A DNA stretch of 64,000 nt, from contig JAILXT010000005.1 in NCBI GenBank assembly GCA_045430345.1, positions 1 through 64,000 of the forward strand, given 5' to 3'. The stretch is from Agarilytica sp045430345 (lineage in GTDB: Bacteria > Pseudomonadota > Gammaproteobacteria > Pseudomonadales > Cellvibrionaceae). Both the position numbers and the translations under genes were made by a program. The notes under the pieces were generated by a model. That model did not search any database and was not told where the DNA came from. It saw nothing but the letters and a program-made list of their open reading frames with translations. This document shows positions 6,783-14,550 of the stretch, in pieces (position 1 is the stretch's first letter; each line of letters begins with the position of its first letter).

Positions 6783-8363
6783 TTACTCGAACTCCGCAAT
6801 ACGTAGGTTTTTCGGTCGTTTAATTTCGACCGGCTTATCAGTTGCGCTCTCAAAAAGACGAAAATAGTAAGATTCCGTTACATTTTTTATTTTTGTTGCT
6901 CGCCCTTCTATTTCCATGGGGCGGTATTGTGATTTCTTCAGTGCTTTAATCACTGCGCGATCAAAGACTTTCCGTGGTTGGGAGTGAACGATTTTAGGCT
7001 GTTCAACGTTGCCGGCTTCATTAATCGTGAACTGGACGATAACCAGCCCTTCTATCCCCCTATCAATCGCACTTCTGGGGTATATGGGAGTGACCAGTCT
7101 TTGCGGCAATACGCCTTTAATATCCACACGAGGCACACTTAATGTGCTCAACGCCGCTAAATTTACTTTGCCCGGCCCGGAGTTTTCAGTTACAGACGAT
7201 TCAACATCGGTCGCCGCGTTAGAATATATAAATAACGCCTCCTCAAAAGCAGGCTGATCAGGTAAGGCGACAAACGTTTTTTCAACCGGTAACACAAAAC
7301 GAGTCATTAAGGTGTCTGCGGATGTATTCGTCTCGTCGATTTCTTTCTCTACGCTTACTTCATCACGAAAATCTAAAGACCAGGAGTTCAACTCCACATC
7401 TGGAGAAGTGATTATTCTGGGCATTGCCTGTAACGCAGAGACAGGAATAACAATCGCAAAACACACGATGATCTGAAAACATTTTGCTCTGAGCGGTAAG
7501 AAAACACGTTGGTTTCGACCGTCCAAGACATGTTGAATACGCAAGAATAAATTGGATGAGCGGTTAAAATTGAGCACCCAACCAGAATGACGCGCATCGG
7601 ACGACAACGTCATTAAATCTTCCGCATACTCAGTACGGCAATTATATTTTTCCACCACGTGGTCATCACAGGCAAGTTCTGCGAACCAGTGCATTTTATC
7701 GCTGACGTACCACACTAAAGGCACCGCCCAAAAAATTGCACATATGGCCTTACTTAACGCTTTTATTATCCAATCATTACGCTTTACATGGGATACTTCG
7801 TGCGCTAGAACCCGCTCTAACCGTGCAAGGCTCCACTCGGAGTATGCCCTAGGTAATAAAATAACCGGGTGTTTATAGCCCCACATAACCGGGCCATCGA
7901 CCTTATCCGTTTCACGCATGCCAATGTTTTTCGTTACCCCTAATCGGTCGCACACCCCATCAAGCGTCTCTAATACCTGGGGCGCTGATATCAGCGCCGC
8001 TGAACGAGTCGTCCTGTAAATATCAAATAAACCAAATAACTGAAAACAGATCGTCCACACAGCACCCAACACGTACACAATAAATATCAAATATAGAAAT
8101 AGTGGCTGATACGCACTGACATTCACAGGGATGGTGGTGACGCCAGCCATACTCGGAGGGATTAAATGAACACCGAGATTCGGCAAACAGATCCAAACCA
8201 ATAAACCGACAACCAGGGCAAGTAAGGTACTCACAAACAACCAATGCCGCGCAGAAGCAGAAAATACACAGGAGTTTTTAGCGATCGATACCATCACCCA
8301 CAAAACAATCATGGGCTTTAACCAAAAGCTCAAGAAAATATTGATAGCATCGATTGAGATCAT
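6783..8363 (-). CDS. M56 (BlaR1-like) membrane metallopeptidase with TonB C-terminal domain
   Basis: A 526-residue protein. N-terminal membrane helices (about 16-26, 41-60, 88-110) lead to a BlaR1/M56 peptidase domain with zinc motif HEVSH at 188-192 and the third ligand in FAELACDD (E229). A further helix lies at about 205-220. Instead of the penicillin-binding sensor of BlaR1, the C-terminal part (about 405-500) is a TonB-like domain with LVTPIYPRSAIDRGIEGLV. In BlaR1/MecR1 systems this peptidase triggers repressor cleavage. By inference, the TonB-like part senses an envelope signal. Its ATG overlaps the stop of the repressor gene by one base. Confidence 0.92.
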   Translation of the reverse strand: MISIDAINIFLSFWLKPMIVLWVMVSIAKNSCVFSASARHWLFVSTLLALVVGLLVWICLPNLGVHLIPPSMAGVTTIPVNVSAYQPLFLYLIFIVYVLGAVWTICFQLFGLFDIYRTTRSAALISAPQVLETLDGVCDRLGVTKNIGMRETDKVDGPVMWGYKHPVILLPRAYSEWSLARLERVLAHEVSHVKRNDWIIKALSKAICAIFWAVPLVWYVSDKMHWFAELACDDHVVEKYNCRTEYAEDLMTLSSDARHSGWVLNFNRSSNLFLRIQHVLDGRNQRVFLPLRAKCFQIIVCFAIVIPVSALQAMPRIITSPDVELNSWSLDFRDEVSVEKEIDETNTSADTLMTRFVLPVEKTFVALPDQPAFEEALFIYSNAATDVESSVTENSGPGKVNLAALSTLSVPRVDIKGVLPQRLVTPIYPRSAIDRGIEGLVIVQFTINEAGNVEQPKIVHSQPRKVFDRAVIKALKKSQYRPMEIEGRATKIKNVTESYYFRLFESATDKPVEIKRPKNLRIAEFE

Positions 8364-8764
8364 TATGACTTTCCTTGTTTTTGAGCGACCTTTAATTTCT
8401 TTATCGTTCTTTCTATCTCAGATATTTCCTGATCCGACAGATCATCCCCTTCCATATTGAGCAGCGCATTCACAGCCCCCACTCTCGACCCCCGAAAGAA
8501 GGTCTTTAACACACGCTGTATTGCCGACTCCTGCGCTTTCTCTTCTTCAAGGACGGCGCTGTATATATATTTGTTGCCATCAATACGAAACCGCACCAGC
8601 TTCTTATCAAGCAGCCGGGCGATAAGCGCCCTCACAGCAGAGTAACTTGGCGCATCCTCCATGGACGTCATTACATCCTGTGCGGAGCACTCCGTCTGCT
8701 CAAAAAGGATATCCATAATTTGGCGCTCGCGCCGACTTAACTGCATTTGATCGATTGGGGGCAT
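8363..8764 (-). CDS. BlaI/MecI/CopY-family transcriptional repressor
   Basis: A 133-residue winged-helix repressor. LSRRERQIMDILF and the following ARDVM-like recognition helix (SAQDVMTSM ... SYSAVRALIARLLDKKLV) match the BlaI family, with DG(N)KYIYSAV as the wing. The C-terminal half is the dimerisation and cleavage region. It is first in an operon with the M56 peptidase and a TonB. Three matching palindromes lie just upstream, so autoregulation is likely. The inducing ligand is unknown and no beta-lactamase gene is nearby. Confidence 0.93.
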   Translation of the reverse strand: MPPIDQMQLSRRERQIMDILFEQTECSAQDVMTSMEDAPSYSAVRALIARLLDKKLVRFRIDGNKYIYSAVLEEEKAQESAIQRVLKTFFRGSRVGAVNALLNMEGDDLSDQEISEIERTIKKLKVAQKQGKS

Positions 8765-8797
8765 TATTTATTACCTGGTGTAATTACCGGCTATAAC

Positions 8798-8874
8798 TGC
8801 TAATTTTGTAGCACATGCTAAAAATTTAGCACTCGATAACTGGCGCGTCAAGCAATACTGCTAATTTTTTAGCA
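8798..8874. promoter_or_regulatory. Three BlaI-type operators
   Basis: TGCTAATTTTGTAGCA (8798-8813), TGCTAAAAATTTAGCA (8816-8831) and TGCTAATTTTTTAGCA (8859-8874) are three copies of one palindrome, TGCTA-N6-TAGCA. They lie 34-110 bp upstream of the blaI-like start codon. Their form resembles BlaI/MecI operators (inverted TACTA/TGTA-type half sites). They should be the repressor-binding sites. Confidence 0.88.
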
Positions 8875-9071
8875 TGTCGTCTCTCTGAGATATTACTTAG
8901 TTAGAGATCCGCGGAAAAAAGAACCCGAATTAACTCAACGACCAGTAGACCTCCTCGGCCTTAAAACTCATCACCAGACACCACAACAATGTCCCCAAAA
9001 TGTCGCGCAATATTATATGTCAGCGTTTACCCTAGGATTTTTTCCAAAAGGATGAAAACGCGTTTTTAAAA
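8875..9071. other. Intergenic region between the blaI-like and conduit operons
   Basis: About 200 bp with no supported gene. It separates the divergent blaI-like and conduit clusters. I see no strong hairpin here; the conduit promoter follows at 9072. Confidence 0.5.
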
Positions 9072-9101
9072 TTGCCTCTCTCATTCCCGGAGTGCTATAT
9101 T
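9072..9101 (+). promoter_or_regulatory. Sigma-70-like promoter of the electron-conduit operon
   Basis: TTGCCT (9072-9077) and TATATT (9096-9101) are spaced by 18 bp. A start near 9108 would give a 5' leader of about 160 bases that includes the structured element at 9131-9214. Confidence 0.5.
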
Positions 9102-9130
9102 TTGGCGTAACAAATAACGATATCTCTCCT

Positions 9131-9214
9131 GGCAGGCAATGCCGTTTAAGCCGCCACCAAAGTGGCGACTCTCAGGCCAAATAGCTCACTGAGTAACGAC
9201 TTTTCAAAACGGCA
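9131..9214 (+). ncRNA. Structured leader RNA candidate (three-way junction)
   Basis: TGCCGTTT (9140-9147) pairs with AAACGGCA (9207-9214). Inside are two hairpins: CGCCAC-CAAA-GTGGCG (9152-9167) and CTCAG...CTGAG (9171-9193). GGCA at 9131-9134 can compete for TGCC at 9140-9143, so two mutually exclusive folds exist. The run ACTCTCAGGCCAAA recalls the glycine aptamer core, but the GAGAG partner is missing. It does not match any riboswitch class I can name. It lies about 50 bp upstream of the first conduit gene. Confidence 0.45.
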
Positions 9215-9265
9215 GCACAAAAACCACAATTTACGCGCCACACTCAAGTATGTAATCACCAAAAG

Positions 9266-11836
9266 ATGACATACGTAAAAAATAAGAATAATGGGGACAC
9301 GGTGAATAGTCATTACAAGTTAGCCATCATCGGCGCTGGGCCAGCTGGGTTGAGTGCCGCGGGACGTGCCGCATACCACGACCAGCAAGACGGTCTTAAA
9401 TCCCCCTCTTACGTTCTGCTCGAAGCTTTTGATAAACCCGCAAAAACCATTCAGCGCTACCAAAAAGGTAAGCATGTTATGGCTGAGCCCGGTTACCTTG
9501 CGCTTCGCAGTGACTTTTCGTTTGCACAAGGCACGCGCGAAGCCGTCTTGGGCGCTTGGGCTAGCGCGCTTGAAGCGCAAAACGTCAATATCCGTTACAA
9601 CAGTGAAGTCGGGGCAATCTCTGGCCAGAAAGGCAATTTCTCACTTACATTAAAAGACGGCGCTCAGCTCAATGTCGAAAATGTGGTTATTGCTGTCGGG
9701 CTAGAAGGAAACCCCAGAAAATTGGGCGTGCCCGGAGAAGATCTCCCGCTGGTGCAATATACCCTAGACGATCCTGATGCCTGCAAAGACGAAACGATCA
9801 TCGTCGTAGGCGCAGGCGATTCTGCAATTGAAAATGCGTTAGCCCTATCTGCCTCAAACAAAGTGTTTCTTTTAAACCGGCGTGACGAATTTTCGCGAGC
9901 TAAAGAAGGCAATTTAAATGCAATATTAAAAGCCAATGCAGACGAAAATACGCCGCTGACTATTTATTACAGCACGAACGTTCAAAAAGTAGAGGCAGCA
10001 GAGGGGGAAACGGATACCGTTTTTCTCAATACGCCCGACGGCGAAGTCTCAATTCCTAGCCACCGTATTATTGCGCGGCTCGGCGGGATTCCGCCGCGAA
10101 AATTTGTGGAATCTTCAGGCGTTGTATTTCCCAACAAGAAGCCAGATGCCATTCCTGATTTAAGTAGTAAATACGAATCGAATGTGCCTGGGCTTTATAT
10201 TATCGGCTCCCTCGCGGGCTACCCATTAATAAAGCAGGCCCTCAATCAGGGCTACGATGTTGTCGAGTATATATTGGGCAACGCGATCAAACCCGCTGAC
10301 CACCCGCTGCTTGATTATCAATTTAAACTGTTGCCCTATCAAAAAGATGTCGACGAACTCATACATTTATTTCAGCAGCGTATTCCAGTATTTAAACGTA
10401 TGAACGCCCTTCAGTTTCGGGAACTCGTCATTGAAAGTGACATTATTGTCGCCTTTGAACAAGGCGATATGTTCGATAGCGTTAAAGAAAAGGCGGATCA
10501 TCTCGCCACTATTATCGAAAACCAAAATCTCGACCAAGCACCCAAAACAACGAAAATCATTGCCGAAGGCGATTTTATTTATCGCGATGGAGATTTTTCT
10601 AATTCATTTTTTACCATTGTGGAAGGCGAAGTAACGATCGAGCGGCCCAATAATGAAGGTAAGCAATCGTATCAACGCGGTCAGTTTTTTGGTGAAAGCA
10701 GCTTACTTTCTGGCCGCCCACGTGAAGGCAGCGCGATTGCAGGCAAAAACTGTATTATTGTAGAAACACCTCGCCGCAGCATGGTGAAGTTAATGAACTC
10801 CAATGACGATGTCAGAGAAGGCATCGATTTGGTGTTTATTATCCGTACATTGCAACACCTATTCGCCCCGAACTTATCCAATGAAGAATTAATTAAGTTT
10901 GCTGGCGCGGCAAAACTACGCGCATTTAAACCAGGTGACACCATATTCTCCGAAGGCGAAAACGGCGCATCGCTCCATGTGATTCGCAGCGGCTCAGTAA
11001 CTCTAAGTCGCAGTTCCGGGAATAAACCCATCGTGGTTGCGCAATACCAAACCGGTAAGGTCGTCGGTCAAATGGCCTTAATGGGTGATGTTGCTCGGCG
11101 CGAAACCGCCACTGCGAATGTGGCGACGGAAACCATCGAACTCGACAATAGCATGCTATATAAGCTGCTTGATGCGGATAAATCCACACTGGAAGCCTTT
11201 CAAGAAAACGCATCAATAAGCGCTGTCGTACACACAAAAATGGAAGTGCGCCCTGAAGTTGGCTCCGTTACCGATTTTTTAATGGACGAAGGTTTAGGTG
11301 AAGCCACCAACTGCTTGGTCATCGATGAGAGCCTATGCGTGGGCTGCGACAACTGTGAAAAAGCCTGTGCCGAAACACACGATGGCATTAGCCGTTTAGA
11401 TCGAGAAGCCGGTGCATCTTTCGCAAATGTGCACATTCCCTTTGCTTGCCGACACTGCGCCCAACCGCACTGCATGAAAGACTGCCCTCCGAACGCCATT
11501 CACCGTTCCGCCTCTGGCGAAGTCTATATTGAATCATCGTGTATTGGCTGTGGTAACTGCGAGTCGAACTGCCCGTACAATGCGATTAAGCTTGCCTACG
11601 ACGCTCCCCCCAAACCCGGATTACTCTCTTGGCTATTTTTCGGCTTAGGCGATGGCCCCGGCGAGGAAACGAATTACCTGCCAGACCAAGCAGCCAAAGA
11701 CAAAGGTAAAAAAGCCGTCAAATGTGACGCCTGCATGGACCTCCCTTCTGGACCTGCCTGTGTAAATTCATGCCCGACGGGAGCCGCCATTCGTATATCT
11801 CCCGATCAGTTTATTGAACTTGTTGAGAAGCGATAG
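9266..11836 (+). CDS. FAD/NAD(P) oxidoreductase with two cNMP-binding-like domains and a ferredoxin module
   Basis: An 856-residue soluble fusion. Residues 18-340 form a thioredoxin-reductase-like flavin domain (FAD motif GAGPAG at 23-28, NAD(P) motif VGAGDSAIENALAL near 181) without the redox CxxC of thioredoxin reductase. Two CRP-like cyclic-nucleotide-binding domains follow (about 430-510 and 545-640). The first has a good phosphate-binding cassette (FGESSLLSGRPREGSA); the second has GQ where the ligand-binding Glu is expected. The C-terminus (690-840) has cysteine sets for about four [4Fe-4S] clusters, as in HybA/NrfC-type subunits. It should pass electrons from NAD(P)H to the adjacent membrane cytochrome b. 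A GTG at 9302 is an alternative start. The stop is two bases before the next gene. Confidence 0.93.
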   Translation: MTYVKNKNNGDTVNSHYKLAIIGAGPAGLSAAGRAAYHDQQDGLKSPSYVLLEAFDKPAKTIQRYQKGKHVMAEPGYLALRSDFSFAQGTREAVLGAWASALEAQNVNIRYNSEVGAISGQKGNFSLTLKDGAQLNVENVVIAVGLEGNPRKLGVPGEDLPLVQYTLDDPDACKDETIIVVGAGDSAIENALALSASNKVFLLNRRDEFSRAKEGNLNAILKANADENTPLTIYYSTNVQKVEAAEGETDTVFLNTPDGEVSIPSHRIIARLGGIPPRKFVESSGVVFPNKKPDAIPDLSSKYESNVPGLYIIGSLAGYPLIKQALNQGYDVVEYILGNAIKPADHPLLDYQFKLLPYQKDVDELIHLFQQRIPVFKRMNALQFRELVIESDIIVAFEQGDMFDSVKEKADHLATIIENQNLDQAPKTTKIIAEGDFIYRDGDFSNSFFTIVEGEVTIERPNNEGKQSYQRGQFFGESSLLSGRPREGSAIAGKNCIIVETPRRSMVKLMNSNDDVREGIDLVFIIRTLQHLFAPNLSNEELIKFAGAAKLRAFKPGDTIFSEGENGASLHVIRSGSVTLSRSSGNKPIVVAQYQTGKVVGQMALMGDVARRETATANVATETIELDNSMLYKLLDADKSTLEAFQENASISAVVHTKMEVRPEVGSVTDFLMDEGLGEATNCLVIDESLCVGCDNCEKACAETHDGISRLDREAGASFANVHIPFACRHCAQPHCMKDCPPNAIHRSASGEVYIESSCIGCGNCESNCPYNAIKLAYDAPPKPGLLSWLFFGLGDGPGEETNYLPDQAAKDKGKKAVKCDACMDLPSGPACVNSCPTGAAIRISPDQFIELVEKR

Positions 11837-11838
11837 CC

Positions 11839-12729
11839 ATGCACGAAAGTATTTTAGAGTACAAAGGCAAGCGCTACTTATACATCAGTATCCTACTCAC
11901 TTTGTTGTGTGTTGGGATATACGCCTCGCAAAGCAACATGCACCCGGCCAATGGCGGCACATGGCAGGGCTACACGCTCGGCGGTATTGCTACCGCGTTA
12001 ATTGTGTGGCTTTTAGCGCTCGGGATTCGTAAACGCCAATATTCTTCTCGTTTAGCGGCAACAAGTGGCTGGGTTTCCGCCCACGTTTATCTGGGCGCGG
12101 CGCTACTCATTATCGCTACGCTCCATTGCGCGGCACAATTTGGGATTAATATTCACACGCTTGCCTACCTATTAATGAGCATTGTCATTCTGAGCGGTTT
12201 TTTTGGCCTGTACGCCTATATGCGCTACCCCAAAATTGCCGCTGAAAACAGGCTAGAAAAATCACGCAGCGCATTGTTTCATGAGCTTAGTGAACTCAAC
12301 ACAAGTGTGAGAAATATCAGCAAGAAATGTGATGGGGAAATTCAACGCATTATAGAAAGTGCCCTAGAGCGCACCTCCATTGGTGGTAGCGTTATCTCAC
12401 AACTTTTTGCCTTAGATTTTTCTCAACTAGTAAAATACGATGAAAAGAATGGCCAAAGCGCATCAACCCTCGTCGCGAACCATGACCAACAGCTCGTGAT
12501 TGACCTTATCGCCGAGAAATTACCCCGAGCACGAAAACAAGGCCAACCCGCAATTCTGCAACAAATACTCAGCATACTCTGCCGGCGCCAAGCCCTACTG
12601 CGCAGAATCCGCAAAGACATTCAATTACAAAGCCTAATGAAGGTATGGCTACTCTTTCACATCCCGCTGTCCGTCGCATTATTTTTCGCGCTGGGAATTC
12701 ATATACTTTCCGTATTTTATTACTGGTAG
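11839..12729 (+). CDS. Di-heme b-type membrane cytochrome
   Basis: A 296-residue inner-membrane protein with helices at about 13-31, 44-64, 78-101, 105-130 and 268-293 and a long cytoplasmic-type insert at 132-265. Histidines H82 and H96 (third helix) and H274 and H288 (last helix) are each 14 apart, the geometry used to stack two b hemes across the membrane. I know no named family for it. Position between the soluble ferredoxin/flavin protein and the periplasmic decaheme protein makes it the likely membrane-crossing step. The large soluble insert is unexplained and could dock the FeS protein. Confidence 0.8.
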   Translation: MHESILEYKGKRYLYISILLTLLCVGIYASQSNMHPANGGTWQGYTLGGIATALIVWLLALGIRKRQYSSRLAATSGWVSAHVYLGAALLIIATLHCAAQFGINIHTLAYLLMSIVILSGFFGLYAYMRYPKIAAENRLEKSRSALFHELSELNTSVRNISKKCDGEIQRIIESALERTSIGGSVISQLFALDFSQLVKYDEKNGQSASTLVANHDQQLVIDLIAEKLPRARKQGQPAILQQILSILCRRQALLRRIRKDIQLQSLMKVWLLFHIPLSVALFFALGIHILSVFYYW

Positions 12730-12744
12730 GGAGTGAAAAACGCT

Positions 12745-14550
12745 ATGGATATTTTATTACGCGACGTGCAAGCCCACGGTGAGCACATCACCTATCAAGA
12801 CACTGAAATAACGGGCGACAAACTCTCGGTCGGCCGTTCACGTAGTGCCACGATTCAATTGTTCGGCGAAAACATTGCACTACAACACCTCGTCATCTCT
12901 CGTCAAAACACGCAGCTTCATTTTGAGTGTAAAAAACAGTCCAGTATTTTATTAAACGGAAACGCCACCCGAAAAGGTTCGCTAACAGTTGACGACGAAA
13001 TCCAACTGGAAGATCACCGGCTGAGGCTTATCCCTGCACCTGCAGGTTTTGATCTCGCGATTGAAGTTTATGTCGCTCAAGATTTACAAAATAAAGGGCT
13101 AGAATCGGCCTACGACACATCGATAGATGATGCCTCATGGGGTACACGCATTCCCGCCTATATATTGAGTGCACTCGTTATCGTCATTGGCTTGCTGTGG
13201 CCAATATTTTCGCATTACCAAAACAGCGTAAATGCCCCCCTCGAGACCGGCACGCTGAGTAGCGCTAGCCAAAACGTTTCGGCGCTTCACAGCGGCGATA
13301 AATACTGGTCCACGGGGCCCTTGTTTCAGGCCCATCAAGTTGCACTGGGAGATAACTGTTCCGCCTGTCATAAAGTTGCATTTGAGCAAGTAAAAGATGA
13401 AGCATGTGAAGACTGCCACCAAACAAACACGCATATTCACCCCGCACATGCACAGGAGTTTTCAGAGCCTCAGGCTTGCCAAACCTGTCACAAGGAACAC
13501 AATGAGCCGACGTCTATTGTGATAACGTCCGACACACTTTGTGTTGATTGCCACAATGACAACATCATGACGCAGCACGCGCTAAAGGGCCAACCAGATA
13601 AAGTATTGAGCGCCGTTACCGGATTCACAGCAGAGGCTCACCCCCAATTCAAACTCAGTTATTTACAACCTTTGGTCAAGCAAATAGAGGCCACTCCCAG
13701 CAACCCTCCAGAAGAAATGCCCAAAGACACCACACTCTCCCCAACCATAGATAACGCCATCGTCCCCATGGCATGGCAAAAATATCAAGAGCCGTTTGAT
13801 ATGGGGCGAAAGGAACAATCTAATTTAAAATTCGATCACCAAGTACATTTGGACGGAGCAAAAATGCGCATCTCGGATAGGCCCGAGGGCATGGCCTGTA
13901 GCGATTGTCACACGCTAAAATCTGATGATGAACATTTTGAGCCGATTGTCATGGAAAAACATTGTGTGTCATGTCACCAATTAAATTTCGACACAGAAAA
14001 CCTGGAAAGACAATTGCCCCATGGCAAACCTCAAGAAGTCGTACGCATGTTAGAGGCGCATTATGTACGCACCTATACAGACCCTGCATTTAAACCCAAC
14101 AACACGGGAAACAAGCGGCGAAGATTAGGCAACAGTAAACCCACCGCAAAATGCGACACCCCCTTCGAATGCGGCATGAATAAAGCCGCGACCGAAGCAG
14201 AAGCGCAATTTACTAAAGGCGTGTGTAATTATTGCCATCAAGTCATCGATACCGAAAACACAAATATCTATACACGCTGGCAAGTCATGCCGGTAAGCAT
14301 TAATGATGATTGGTACCCCCATGCGGCATTTGATCACGTAAGTCATCAAACAAAAAAAGAAGATGCTACAGATACCTGCCTAAGCTGCCACGATGCATTG
14401 CATTCCAATAAAAGCACAGATGTATTGATACCCGGCATAAACAATTGCCTTGAATGCCATGCAGACAGCACAATCGATAAAAAAATCACACTTAATTGTG
14501 TCTCCTGCCACGAATACCATCCAGTATCCAATAAGCAGCCGACTCCATGA
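12745..14550 (+). CDS. FHA-domain transmembrane decaheme cytochrome c
   Basis: About 601 residues. The N-terminal 100 residues are an FHA fold (LSVGRSRSATIQLFG, later LQHLVIS and ILLNGN), then one helix (140-160), then a periplasmic part with ten CxxCH heme-c sites: CSACH, CEDCH, CQTCH, CVDCH, CSDCH, CVSCH, CNYCH, CLSCH, CLECH and a second CVSCH. The FHA domain would be cytoplasmic and could read phosphothreonine; its SRxH motif is weakened to ALQH. The motif KRRRLG at 457-462 recurs in the outer-membrane barrel two genes on. The start is the ATG at 12745, with GGGAG upstream; a GTG at 12733 is an alternative. It overlaps the next gene by ATGA. Confidence 0.93.
   Translation: MDILLRDVQAHGEHITYQDTEITGDKLSVGRSRSATIQLFGENIALQHLVISRQNTQLHFECKKQSSILLNGNATRKGSLTVDDEIQLEDHRLRLIPAPAGFDLAIEVYVAQDLQNKGLESAYDTSIDDASWGTRIPAYILSALVIVIGLLWPIFSHYQNSVNAPLETGTLSSASQNVSALHSGDKYWSTGPLFQAHQVALGDNCSACHKVAFEQVKDEACEDCHQTNTHIHPAHAQEFSEPQACQTCHKEHNEPTSIVITSDTLCVDCHNDNIMTQHALKGQPDKVLSAVTGFTAEAHPQFKLSYLQPLVKQIEATPSNPPEEMPKDTTLSPTIDNAIVPMAWQKYQEPFDMGRKEQSNLKFDHQVHLDGAKMRISDRPEGMACSDCHTLKSDDEHFEPIVMEKHCVSCHQLNFDTENLERQLPHGKPQEVVRMLEAHYVRTYTDPAFKPNNTGNKRRRLGNSKPTAKCDTPFECGMNKAATEAEAQFTKGVCNYCHQVIDTENTNIYTRWQVMPVSINDDWYPHAAFDHVSHQTKKEDATDTCLSCHDALHSNKSTDVLIPGINNCLECHADSTIDKKITLNCVSCHEYHPVSNKQPTP

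Noticed and set aside
9122..9214. Glycine riboswitch before the conduit operon
   Set aside because: ACTCTCAGGCCAAA matches part of the core, but the 5' GAGAG arm and the CCGAAGG loop are absent and downstream genes are not glycine-related.
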